This document shows positions 27,393 through 37,835 of a stretch of 64,000 bases of DNA, in pieces. The position numbers and the translations under genes were made by a program. Location of the stretch: assembly GCF_007005445.1 (NCBI RefSeq), contig NZ_CP041387.1:4169501-4233500 (forward strand), read 5' to 3'. The stretch is from Rhodopseudomonas palustris. Its GTDB lineage: Bacteria > Pseudomonadota > Alphaproteobacteria > Rhizobiales > Xanthobacteraceae. The notes beneath the pieces were generated by a model, which saw only the letters and a list, made by a program, of their open reading frames with translations, searched no databases and had not been told where the DNA came from. Positions within the stretch are counted from its first letter, which is position 1; every line of letters begins with the position of its first letter.

Positions 27393-28271
27393 TCATCTCG
27401 TTTGTGTCTTGGCCCCTCGGCTTCCTGGCTCGGCGGAATCGGGGCGCGCGACCAGCACACGAATGCTCTCGGCCAGCGCACGAACGCGCGGGCCGATCCC
27501 GTGTTCGAGCTGCCCCTGCTGCAATCGAAACGCCGGAATCCCGCAATTGATCGCGAAGCAGCGCTCGCGCAGCCGGAACAGCGGCGCGGCGATGGCGTGG
27601 ATCGCCGGCATGTAGTCGCCGAAGCAGGTGCAGAATTGGCGCTCGGCGCATTGCCGCAGGCCGTCGCGATACAGATCGCGATAGCCGCTCCACATCGCGC
27701 CGTCGGCAGCCTCGAGCTGCCGTTCGAGCCGTGCGGCTTCCGCTTCCGGCAGCATCGACGCCGCAGCGCGCCCCATCGCGGTACGAACCACCGGAATCGG
27801 CATGCCGATGTCTGGCGTATGCGGGCCGACGTCGCCGGAGCGCGCGGTCTCGACATACACCATCGACGATCCGTCGAGCAGACCGATCGAGACCGTGCCG
27901 CGGACGCTATAGGCGAGATCCTGCATCAGCGGCCGGGCGAGCTGGCGGAACGGCATGCCGGCGAGCAGCGGGTGCAGCATCCGCAGCGCGCGGGCGCCGA
28001 CCGCGTATTTGGCGACGCGGGGGTCGTAGGTCAGATAGCCGAGCTCGGCGAGCGTGTGGGTCAGCCGCGCGACGGTCGGTCGCGGAAGTCCGGTGCGGAC
28101 CGAGAGCTCCATATTGCCCAACAGCTTCGCGCCTTCGAACGCCTCGAGCACCACCAGCCCTTTGGCCAGAGTCGTGGCGAACGCGGCGTCGCCGGCACTG
28201 TCGGCCAGTACAGCCTCCGCAGACGGGGTGGGCATGAAGGTCGGACGGATCCGAGTTGCGCCGGTCATCAT
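27393..28271 (-). CDS. IclR family transcriptional regulator
   Basis: 292 residues with an N-terminal winged helix (TTLAKGLVVLEAF, then MELSVRTGLPRPTVARLTHTL in two blocks, GYL) and a C-terminal IclR effector domain (GTVSIGLLDGSSMVYVE, AIHAIAAPLF). Start taken at ATG 28271; 28235 (MPTPSAE) is also possible. Lies 158 bp upstream of the binding-protein gene on the same strand, hence a likely local regulator. Confidence 0.88.
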   Translation of the reverse strand: MMTGATRIRPTFMPTPSAEAVLADSAGDAAFATTLAKGLVVLEAFEGAKLLGNMELSVRTGLPRPTVARLTHTLAELGYLTYDPRVAKYAVGARALRMLHPLLAGMPFRQLARPLMQDLAYSVRGTVSIGLLDGSSMVYVETARSGDVGPHTPDIGMPIPVVRTAMGRAAASMLPEAEAARLERQLEAADGAMWSGYRDLYRDGLRQCAERQFCTCFGDYMPAIHAIAAPLFRLRERCFAINCGIPAFRLQQGQLEHGIGPRVRALAESIRVLVARPDSAEPGSRGAKTQTR

Positions 28272-28329
28272 CGAATTATGCGGGAATAATTCCGACCCTG
28301 TCCAACAAATTGCAGCCGCCGCAAATAAT

Positions 28330-28346
28330 CGTCCAATATGTGGACG
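28330..28346. promoter_or_regulatory. Palindrome upstream of the IclR gene
   Basis: CGTCCA-ATATG-TGGACG, perfect 6-nt arms with a 5-nt spacer, 59 bp upstream of the IclR start. Length and position suit an autoregulatory IclR site, but no experiment or second copy supports it here. Confidence 0.35.
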
Positions 28347-28414
28347 CGGTGTTCCGGGCCCGGGCAACCGCCAGCCCAGTTCGCGCGTTGTCGTTCAATT
28401 GGAGGAACCCCGCC

Positions 28415-28600
28415 ATGACCGACCGCAAAGACGAGCATCTGCATCCGACCGATTTCCCGATCGAGGCGGAGAGCAAATCGCTGAAGACAACGGATGGGGA
28501 AACCATCGCCGAAGCAAAGACCAGGAAGCTCGCCGACGAGATCGCCCAGCGGCTCAACGAACAGGCGTACCGCGAAGAGCAGGACTGCTGGTCGGCGTGA
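28415..28600 (+). CDS. Small hypothetical protein
   Basis: 61 residues (MTDRKDEHLHPTDFPIEAESKSL...EEQDCWSA), acidic and helical, with a strong ribosome site GGAGGA 9 nt before the ATG. It resembles short helical proteins common in Bradyrhizobium-type genomes; function unknown. The 181 bp after it up to 28781 show no gene. Confidence 0.7.
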   Translation: MTDRKDEHLHPTDFPIEAESKSLKTTDGETIAEAKTRKLADEIAQRLNEQAYREEQDCWSA

Positions 28601-28781
28601 ACTCGCGACTTCGCCACGGTTCTTGGAACCGAGCACCGCGCGAGGCAGATTGCCGCAGCGGGTGGCGGGCATCGCGATAAACCGTGAGCTAGGCGGGATC
28701 AAAGCCCGCGCCGCGTCAGTTTGAAACGATTCCAAAAAGCGCCCTCTGGCATCGCGCATTCCACGCGGTACACGGATAGTC

Positions 28782-30071
28782 ATGAGACTGATGTTTGGGC
28801 GCCTTCACCGCTGGGCGGGGCTGATTACCGCGGCATTTCTGTTTTTCTCCGGCGTCACCGGCGCGGTGATCTCGTGGGATCACGAAATCGACGAGACCAT
28901 CAACGCCCGGCTGTTCGACGTCGCGACCACCGGACCGGCGATTCCCTCGATCGAGCTTGCCCAGCGCATCGAGCACCGCGATCCGCGAGCCCGCGTCATC
29001 TTCTTCTCGATGACGCCGGAACAAGGCCACTCGCTGTCGTTCTTCGTGCTGCCGCGGATCGATCCGGCGACAGGCAAGCGCTACACGCTCGACTACAATC
29101 AGGTGTTTCTCGACCCCAACACCGGCGCGGAACTCGGCCGGCGCTATTGGGGCGCGGTGTGGCCGATCACGCGCGAGAACTTCGTCTCGTTTCTGTACAA
29201 GCTGCACTACACCATGCACGTGCCCGAGTTCTGGGGCAGCGATCGCTGGGGTGCGCGGCTGCTCGGTATCGTCGCAATCATCTGGACGATCGATTGCTTC
29301 GTCGGCTTCTACCTGACGCTGCCGGCGCGAAAGTTGCTCCGGGGCGGACAGGCGCCGGCGGTGAAGCGCCAGCTCGGCAAGGGGTTCTGGGCGCGGTGGG
29401 CGCCGGCCTGGAAGATCAAGACTTCGGGCAGCGCCTACCGGATCAATTTCGACATTCACCGCGCCTTCAGCCTGTGGACCTGGGGGGTGCTGTTCATCGT
29501 CGCATTCACGGCGTTTTCGCTGAACCTGTATTTCGAGGTGTTTTCGCCGCTGATGAAGACGGTGTCGAACTACACGCCGACGCCCTACGAGCAGCGCCCG
29601 TATCGTGACCTCGACCACCCGATCGAGCCGAAGATGAGCTTTGCCGAGATCGCGGCGCGCGCCACCGCGGACGGCAAGGCGCGCGGCTTCACCGAGCCGC
29701 TCGGCTCGCTGTTCTACGGCCCGGCGCACGGCGTGTTCGCGGCGGCGTTCTTCAAGCCGGGCGAAGAGCACGGCGCTGCCGGGGTCGGCCCGGCGCAGCT
29801 CTATTACGACAGCGAGGACGGCCGCTATCTCGGCGATCGGCTGCCCTGGGTCGGCACCGCCGCGGACGTGTTCGTGCAGATGCAGCTTCCGCTGCATTCC
29901 GGCCGCATCCTCGGCCTGCCCGGCCGGATCCTGATCTCGGCGATGGGCCTGGTGGTGGCGGCGCTGTCGGTCACCGGCGTGGTGATCTGGGCGCGCAAGC
30001 GCCGCGCGCGGCTCGCGACCAAGCGCAGCCGGCAGGCCGCATCCGGCGCCCGACTGGCTCCGGCGGAGTAA
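28782..30071 (+). CDS. PepSY-associated transmembrane protein
   Basis: 429 residues starting FGRLHRWAGLITAAFLFFSGVTGAVISW, the first membrane segment of PepSY_TM proteins; further segments near residues 160-185, 230-255 and 375-400, with paired His residues (LHRW, LHYTMH, DIHRAFSLWTWG) that could bind haem. Such proteins are often ferric-siderophore reductases or iron-uptake partners. No TonB receptor is adjacent, so the role is inferred only from the family. Confidence 0.85.
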   Translation: MRLMFGRLHRWAGLITAAFLFFSGVTGAVISWDHEIDETINARLFDVATTGPAIPSIELAQRIEHRDPRARVIFFSMTPEQGHSLSFFVLPRIDPATGKRYTLDYNQVFLDPNTGAELGRRYWGAVWPITRENFVSFLYKLHYTMHVPEFWGSDRWGARLLGIVAIIWTIDCFVGFYLTLPARKLLRGGQAPAVKRQLGKGFWARWAPAWKIKTSGSAYRINFDIHRAFSLWTWGVLFIVAFTAFSLNLYFEVFSPLMKTVSNYTPTPYEQRPYRDLDHPIEPKMSFAEIAARATADGKARGFTEPLGSLFYGPAHGVFAAAFFKPGEEHGAAGVGPAQLYYDSEDGRYLGDRLPWVGTAADVFVQMQLPLHSGRILGLPGRILISAMGLVVAALSVTGVVIWARKRRARLATKRSRQAASGARLAPAE

Positions 30072-30077
30072 CGACGC

Positions 30078-31205
30078 TCAGTCCTGCGCCGAGATGGTCT
30101 TGGCGAAGCGGACGCGGCAGATGCCGAGCGTCACGCCGCCGATCGCCAGCATCGCCAGCAGTTGCGGCCACACCAGATCGACACCGGCGCCGCGGTAGAG
30201 CACGGCTTGGGCGAACGCGACGAACTGCGTGTTCGGCGTGAATTGCATCACGAATTGCAGCCATTGCGGCATGGTCTCGATCGGGGTACTGGCGCCGGAC
30301 AGCAGATACAGGATCACGATCACCGGGATCGCCAGCAAGCCGAACTGCGGCATGGTGCGGGCATAGGTCGCCAGCAGCAGGCCGAGTGCCGTCACCGAGA
30401 ACATGAAAAGCACCATCCCGAAGGTGAACAACGGCACCGAGCCGATGATCGGCACCCCCAGCACGCTTTTGACCATGAACTGCAGCGACAACAGCGCCGC
30501 CACCACGATCACCGCGCCGTTGGCGATGATCTTCGACAGCATGATGTCGAGCGGCCGCACCGGCATCACCAACAGATGCTCGATAGTCCCGCGCTCGCGT
30601 TCGCGGATCAGCGCGGCGCCGGTCAGGATGATCGACAGCGTCGCGATGTTGTTGATCACCTGCATCACCGAGGTGAACCAGGCCGAGTTCAGGTTCGGAT
30701 TGAACTTGGCGTGCATCACCAGGTTGACGGGCGTGGCGCTGGTGCCGGAATCCTTGCGCAGGTAAGCGGCCGTCTCGCGCAGCACGATGTTCTGGATGTC
30801 GACCGCACCGTTGCCGGCGATCGCCATCGCGGTGGCGTCGACGTTGACCTGGATCGTGGGGGTCTTGCCGGAGAGCGCGTCGGATTCGAATTTCGGCGGA
30901 ATCTCGACGACGAACACGTAGCGGCCGGTGTCCATCGCCGAATCGATCTCGGACGGAGTGATCTGCTCGGCGGCGCGGAACAGCGGCGGCAGCATCGCGG
31001 CGGCGATCCGGCGCGACAGCTCGGAGTGATCCTCGTCCACCACCGCGACCCGCGCGGCTTCGACTTCCAGCTTGGCGCCGGTCGCGATCGTGTAGATCGC
31101 GACGCTGAACACGTAGACGATGAAGCCGAGCAGGATCGGGTCGGCCCACAGGCTCCGCAGTTCCTTGCCGGTCAGACGATAGATGTGTCGCAGCATCGAG
31201 CCCAT
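30078..31205 (-). CDS. ABC-2 type permease, second subunit of RbbA-type exporter
   Basis: 375-residue permease with one N-terminal membrane helix (about residues 25-45), a large extracytoplasmic domain and five C-terminal segments, the ABC-2 (YhhJ-like) layout. It starts 2 nt after the stop of the RbbA-like gene and forms the exporter with it and with the HlyD protein upstream. Substrate unknown; such systems often export toxic organic compounds. Confidence 0.9.
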   Translation of the reverse strand: MGSMLRHIYRLTGKELRSLWADPILLGFIVYVFSVAIYTIATGAKLEVEAARVAVVDEDHSELSRRIAAAMLPPLFRAAEQITPSEIDSAMDTGRYVFVVEIPPKFESDALSGKTPTIQVNVDATAMAIAGNGAVDIQNIVLRETAAYLRKDSGTSATPVNLVMHAKFNPNLNSAWFTSVMQVINNIATLSIILTGAALIRERERGTIEHLLVMPVRPLDIMLSKIIANGAVIVVAALLSLQFMVKSVLGVPIIGSVPLFTFGMVLFMFSVTALGLLLATYARTMPQFGLLAIPVIVILYLLSGASTPIETMPQWLQFVMQFTPNTQFVAFAQAVLYRGAGVDLVWPQLLAMLAIGGVTLGICRVRFAKTISAQD

Positions 31206-31207
31206 CG

Positions 31208-33922
31208 TCACGCCTCCTGCTTGCGCAGCACCAAGATCGCACCGATCAGATAGATCAGACCGAAACCGAACAGCACCAACAGGTTCGGCGCCAGCATCCA
31301 GAAGCTCATGCCCTTGGTGAAGGCGCCGATGCTGACCTCCTGGAACCAGGCGGCGGGAAACGCCTCGCCGAACACCCGCCCGGTCTGCGACAGCGACGAT
31401 ACCGGCACCAGCAGCCCGGAGAAATTCACCGCGGGGATGATCGAGATGATCGCGACGATAAAGATCGCGGAGATCTGGGTGCGCAGGAACGAGGAGAACA
31501 GCACGCCGAGCGCGGTAGTCGAGAACACGTAGAGCAGCGCGCCGCCGATCAAAGCCGTCCACGATCCGCGCACCGGCACGCCGAAGATCACCATCGCGCC
31601 GATCAGCAGCAGTACGAAGCTGAAGAACGACAGCAGCGCGTAAGGAACCTGCTTGCCGAGCAGGAATTCGGTCGCGGTCACCGGCGTCGAACGGAAATTG
31701 GTGATCGAGCCGACTTCCTTCTCGCGCACCACGCCGACCGCGGTCAGCATCGCCGGAATCAGCATCAGGATCAGCGTGATCACACCCGGGATGATCGAAT
31801 ACACGCTCTTGAACGCCTGATTGTAGCGGAACCGGGTTTCGATGTTGATCGGCGACGTCGGCGAGGCCATCGCATGGCGCCGATACTGCTCGGCGAGATA
31901 GGCCTGCGACAGTCCGGTGACGTAGGAGCGGATGGTCTCGGCGCGGAACGGCATCGAGCCGTCGATCCACACCGCGACTTCCGGAGACTTGCTGGTCAGC
32001 AAGTCGCGGCCGAAACCGTGTGGTACTTCGATCACCAGCTTGAGTTCGCCGCTGGCCAGACGCCGGTCGATGTCGGCTGCGGAGGCGATGTCGGGGGCCT
32101 GCTTGAAGTAGCGCGAGCCGGAAAAGCTCTCCAGCAGTTCGCGGCTCTCCAGCGTGTTGTCCTGATCGTACACCGCATAGGTCAGGTTTTCGACGTCGAA
32201 CGAGATACCGAAGCCGAACGTCATCATCAGCACCAGCGGTCCGAGAATCGCAAACGCGAGCCGCAGCCGGTCGCGCAGAATCTCCATGGTCTCGCGGCGG
32301 GCATAGGCCCACAGCCGCGCCGGATCGAACCGGCGCTGCCTGGTCGCGGCGTCACGCGGCGCCGCCAGGCTGGTCTCGTCACCGTCGCGCTGCGCGCCGG
32401 TGGCTTCCTCCAGATAGGCGATGAAGGTCTGTTCGAGATCGGCGGCGCCGCGGCGCTCGACCAGCTCGTGCGGCGCGCCGACCGCCAACACCTTGCCGGC
32501 GTGCATCAGCGAAATTCGATCGCAGCGCTCGGCCTCGTTCATGAAGTGGGTCGAGATGAAGATGGTGACGCCGTCCTCGCGCGACAGCGCGATCAACATC
32601 CGCCAGAACGAATCCCGCGCCACCGGATCGACGCCGGAGGTCGGCTCGTCGAGGATCAGAACCTCGGGGCGATGGATCACCGCGACCGCGAGCTGCAGCC
32701 GCTGGCGCAGACCGAGCGGCAGACTTTCGGGTCGGGAATCGGCGACGTCGGCGAGATCGAACCGCGCCAGCATCTCGGCGACCCGATCCGGGATCTGCGC
32801 GCTCGGTAGCTCGAACAATTGCGCGTGCAGCAGCAGATTCTGCCGTACCGTCAATTCGGAATACAGCGAGAAGCTCTGCGACATGTAGCCGACGCGCTTG
32901 CGGGTCGTCATGTCGGAGGCGTCGAGTACCTCGCCGAACAGCCGCGCCTCGCCTTCGGTCGGAGTCAGCAGCCCGGTCAGCATCTTCATCGTGGTCGACT
33001 TGCCGCAGCCGTTCGAGCCGAGAAAGCCGAATATCTCGCCGCGCTTGATCTGGAAATTGACGTGATCGACCGCGGTGAAATCGCCGAACCGGCAGGTCAG
33101 GTTCTCGGCCTCGATCGCGTAGCCGTCGCCGCTGTCCGGCAGCGGCGGCAACACAACGTCGGCGTAGTCGCCGCGCATCTCGGCCGGCAGCAGCGCGATG
33201 AAGGCGGCATCGAGTGTCGGTTGCTTGGTCTGTGCCCGCAGTTCGGCCGGCGTCCCGGCGCCGATGATCTTGCCGTCGTTGAGGGCGGCGAGCCAGTCGA
33301 ACCTCTCGGCCTCTTCCATATAGGCGGTGGCGACCAGCACGCTCATCTGCGGCCGGCGCCCGCGAATGCGGTCGATCAGTTCCCAGAACTGACGCCGCGA
33401 CAGCGGATCGACGCCGGTGGTCGGTTCGTCGAGGATCAACAGGTCCGGATCGTGAATCAGCGCGCAGCACAGCGACAGCTTCTGCTTCATGCCGCCGGAC
33501 AGTTTGCCGGCCGGCCGATCGCCGAACGGCGACAGCCCGGTGGCGCGCAGCAGTTCGCCAATCCGCGCCCTGCGCTCGGCCGTCCCCTGACCGAACAGCC
33601 GGCCGAAGAAATCCAGATTCTCGAACACCGACAGCGTCGGGTAGAGGTTGCGCCCGAGCCCTTGCGGCATATAGGCGATCCGCGCCGCACTGGCGGCGCG
33701 GTGGCGGGCGTCGCGCATGTCGCCGTCCAGCGCCAGTACCTCGCCGCTCTGGATCCGGCGGACGCCGGCAATCAGCGCCAGCAGCGTCGACTTGCCGACG
33801 CCATCGGGGCCGATCAGTCCGACCATCTTGCCGGCGGGCAATTCCAGCGTGACGTCGTCCAGCGCATGTGTCTTGCCATAGGCGTGAGTGACATGCGTCA
33901 GGCGCGCGGCGAAGCCGGTCAT
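31208..33922 (-). CDS. RbbA/YhiH-type fused ABC transporter (two ATPases plus permease)
   Basis: 904-residue fusion. First ATPase (about 1-240): Walker A GPDGVGKST, signature LSGGMKQKLS, Walker B LLILDEPTTGVD; its H-loop reads VATAYMEEAE without histidine. Second ATPase (about 270-500): GSNGCGKST, degenerate signature LPLGLRQRL, ILDEPTSGVD, STHFMNEAE with histidine. The rest is an ABC-2 permease (about 540-904). The asymmetry is a family feature as I recall it. Start at 33922 gives an ATGA overlap with hlyD; an ATG at 33955 adds 11 residues. Confidence 0.93.
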   Translation of the reverse strand: MTGFAARLTHVTHAYGKTHALDDVTLELPAGKMVGLIGPDGVGKSTLLALIAGVRRIQSGEVLALDGDMRDARHRAASAARIAYMPQGLGRNLYPTLSVFENLDFFGRLFGQGTAERRARIGELLRATGLSPFGDRPAGKLSGGMKQKLSLCCALIHDPDLLILDEPTTGVDPLSRRQFWELIDRIRGRRPQMSVLVATAYMEEAERFDWLAALNDGKIIGAGTPAELRAQTKQPTLDAAFIALLPAEMRGDYADVVLPPLPDSGDGYAIEAENLTCRFGDFTAVDHVNFQIKRGEIFGFLGSNGCGKSTTMKMLTGLLTPTEGEARLFGEVLDASDMTTRKRVGYMSQSFSLYSELTVRQNLLLHAQLFELPSAQIPDRVAEMLARFDLADVADSRPESLPLGLRQRLQLAVAVIHRPEVLILDEPTSGVDPVARDSFWRMLIALSREDGVTIFISTHFMNEAERCDRISLMHAGKVLAVGAPHELVERRGAADLEQTFIAYLEEATGAQRDGDETSLAAPRDAATRQRRFDPARLWAYARRETMEILRDRLRLAFAILGPLVLMMTFGFGISFDVENLTYAVYDQDNTLESRELLESFSGSRYFKQAPDIASAADIDRRLASGELKLVIEVPHGFGRDLLTSKSPEVAVWIDGSMPFRAETIRSYVTGLSQAYLAEQYRRHAMASPTSPINIETRFRYNQAFKSVYSIIPGVITLILMLIPAMLTAVGVVREKEVGSITNFRSTPVTATEFLLGKQVPYALLSFFSFVLLLIGAMVIFGVPVRGSWTALIGGALLYVFSTTALGVLFSSFLRTQISAIFIVAIISIIPAVNFSGLLVPVSSLSQTGRVFGEAFPAAWFQEVSIGAFTKGMSFWMLAPNLLVLFGFGLIYLIGAILVLRKQEA

Positions 33923-34953
33923 TGCGGCAGCTTCACCTGCAGATTGTTCGGCCATGGCTTGTCGCGCAGCGTGCGCAAGTAAGCCATGCCGCGCACGCCG
34001 GTCTTCACCTCGCGCTCGTATTTGCGCAGCAGGTCCGGCGGCAGCGTCAGCTTGACCCGGAACATCAGCTTCTCGCGCTCGTCCTTGGTTTCGACGGCCT
34101 TCGGGGTGAACTGCGCTTCGCTGGCGACGAAAGTGACCTTGGCGGGCACGACGTATTGCGGAATGGCGTCGAGAATCAGCCGGGCGTCGTCGCCATAGGC
34201 GAGATAGGTGGCGACCTTGGCGGGGACGAACACGGTCATGTAGACGTCGGTGAGGTCGACCAGAGTCAGCACGCGCGAGCCGGCACCGAGCACTTCGCCG
34301 GCCTGCGCCAGCTTGTATTGGATGCGGCCGCGCCGCGGCGCCTTCAGCTCCATGTCGTCGAGCACGGTCTTGATCCGCGCCACCTCGGCCCGCGCCGCGT
34401 CGATCGCCGCCGCCGCGTCGTTGAGGTTGGCCTTCGCCGCGATCAGCGCGGCATCGGCGACGTTCTGCGCAGCCTGACGCTGGTCGCGAATTTCCGCGGT
34501 CGAGAAGCCCTTCTCGAACAGCGCTTCGGCGCGGCCTAGCTGCTGCGCGGCGAGCTTCTGCTCGCTCTCCCGCTGCAGCAGCAGCGCCTCAGCCACCGCC
34601 TTGCTCTGCACGGCGCGGCGCTCCTGCGCTTCCGCGGCGCGGAGCTGGGCCTGAATGTCCGAGACATCCATCTTCACCAGAAGCTGGCCCTTCTCGACCT
34701 CGTCGCCTTCCTTGACCAGCACTTCGGCGATCCGGCCCGCCAGCTTGGTGGCGATCTCGACCTGTTCGGATTCAAGCCGGCCGTTGGCCGAGGCGAAGCC
34801 CTCGGGCAACCGCTTCGGCATCAGCTTCTGGATCAGCTTGTCGAATTTATCGTCGGCGTGTGCCGGAAGCGGGCCGACCAAAATGCCGGCTCCGAGACAC
34901 AGGGCGCTGAACAGCCGGACACCACGGCGGGTCGGGTGGAAGATGGTCATCAT
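33919..34953 (-). CDS. HlyD-family membrane-fusion/adaptor protein
   Basis: 344 residues: signal or anchor helix (residues 8-32), a biotinyl-lipoyl half motif (KLAGRIAEVLVKEGDEVEKGQ), a long coiled coil (about 95-195, AEAQERRAVQSKAVAEALLL onward), the second half motif LKAPRRGRIQYKLAQAGEVL and a beta-barrel domain. YbhG-like adaptor linking the ABC exporter downstream to the outer membrane. First gene of the three-gene operon, divergent from tetR. Confidence 0.92.
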   Translation of the reverse strand: MMTIFHPTRRGVRLFSALCLGAGILVGPLPAHADDKFDKLIQKLMPKRLPEGFASANGRLESEQVEIATKLAGRIAEVLVKEGDEVEKGQLLVKMDVSDIQAQLRAAEAQERRAVQSKAVAEALLLQRESEQKLAAQQLGRAEALFEKGFSTAEIRDQRQAAQNVADAALIAAKANLNDAAAAIDAARAEVARIKTVLDDMELKAPRRGRIQYKLAQAGEVLGAGSRVLTLVDLTDVYMTVFVPAKVATYLAYGDDARLILDAIPQYVVPAKVTFVASEAQFTPKAVETKDEREKLMFRVKLTLPPDLLRKYEREVKTGVRGMAYLRTLRDKPWPNNLQVKLPQ

Positions 34954-35066
34954 ACGGCTCCGGAATCACGGACTGAACAGTGAGCGCCCCCGCCTCAGCT
35001 ATCCCTCCGCTCGTTAAAGGCCAATTCCGCGTCGAAACGGATTGTCCGCGAAGCTCGTTCGCGGTA

Positions 35067-35084
35067 TTGAACACAATTGTTCAA
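35067..35084. promoter_or_regulatory. Probable TetR operator TTGAACA-CAAT-TGTTCAA
   Basis: Perfect 7-nt arms with a 4-nt spacer in the space between the divergent hlyD start (34953) and the proposed tetR start (35097). Position suits repression of both the exporter operon and tetR. Confidence 0.65.
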
Positions 35085-35096
35085 ATCAGATCAAGT

Positions 35097-35711
35097 GTGT
35101 CCAAGATTGTGTCCAGCCCGGCGCAACGGCAGATCTATCTGGCGGCGATGCAATTGTTCGCTGAGCGCGGCCTGACGCAGATCAGCGTAACCGATCTGGC
35201 CCAGGCGGCCGGTGTCGCGCGGGGCACAGTTTACAATAACCTCGGCGACCTCACCGGCCTGTTCGACCTGGTGGTTACCAATTTGGCCACCGAACTGAAT
35301 CCGCGGCTGACCGTGGCGCTGGCGGATAGTCACGAGCCGGTGCGGCGGCTCGCCACCTGGATGCGGCTATTGATCCGTCAGGCTCATGAGGAACCGCGGC
35401 TCGGGCGGTTCGTCTGCCGGTTCGGTATGAGCCCGACGACGCTGCGGGTGGTCTGGGACGGACGGCCGCTCGACGACCTCGCCTCCGGCCTGTCGCAACG
35501 CGGCCACAGCCTTGATCCCGCTCAGATCGCCTCGGCTGCTAATTTCATCTCGGGCGCGATCCTGGGCGCCATCTTTACAAGTCTCGACGGCCACCGCACT
35601 TGGGTCGACGCGGCTGCCGAGACTGTGGAATGGGTGCTGGTGGGCCTCGGGGTGTCGCGCGAGGAAGCACGGAACCTTGCGGTCGGCGATCTGCCGCCGC
35701 TGCCGGAGTGA
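35097..35711 (+). CDS. TetR family transcriptional regulator
   Basis: About 204 residues with an N-terminal HTH (AAMQLFAERGLTQISVTDLA, AGVARGTVYNNLGDLTGLFD) and a helical ligand domain. The frame stays open back to a GTG at 34980, but that would place the palindrome 35067-35084 inside the gene. GTG at 35097 or 35109 gives a normal TetR N-terminus (SSPAQRQIYLAAMQLF). Probably represses the divergent exporter operon. Confidence 0.85.
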   Translation: MSKIVSSPAQRQIYLAAMQLFAERGLTQISVTDLAQAAGVARGTVYNNLGDLTGLFDLVVTNLATELNPRLTVALADSHEPVRRLATWMRLLIRQAHEEPRLGRFVCRFGMSPTTLRVVWDGRPLDDLASGLSQRGHSLDPAQIASAANFISGAILGAIFTSLDGHRTWVDAAAETVEWVLVGLGVSREEARNLAVGDLPPLPE

Positions 35712-35777
35712 TCACAGCGGCGAGACGGCACGGCCCTTGCCGTTGAACTTACCGCCCCCCGGTCTTATGGCTGGGCG

Positions 35778-37811
<2,034 letters not shown>

Positions 37812-37835
37812 CCGCCGCCGCAGCAAGTCGCGAGC

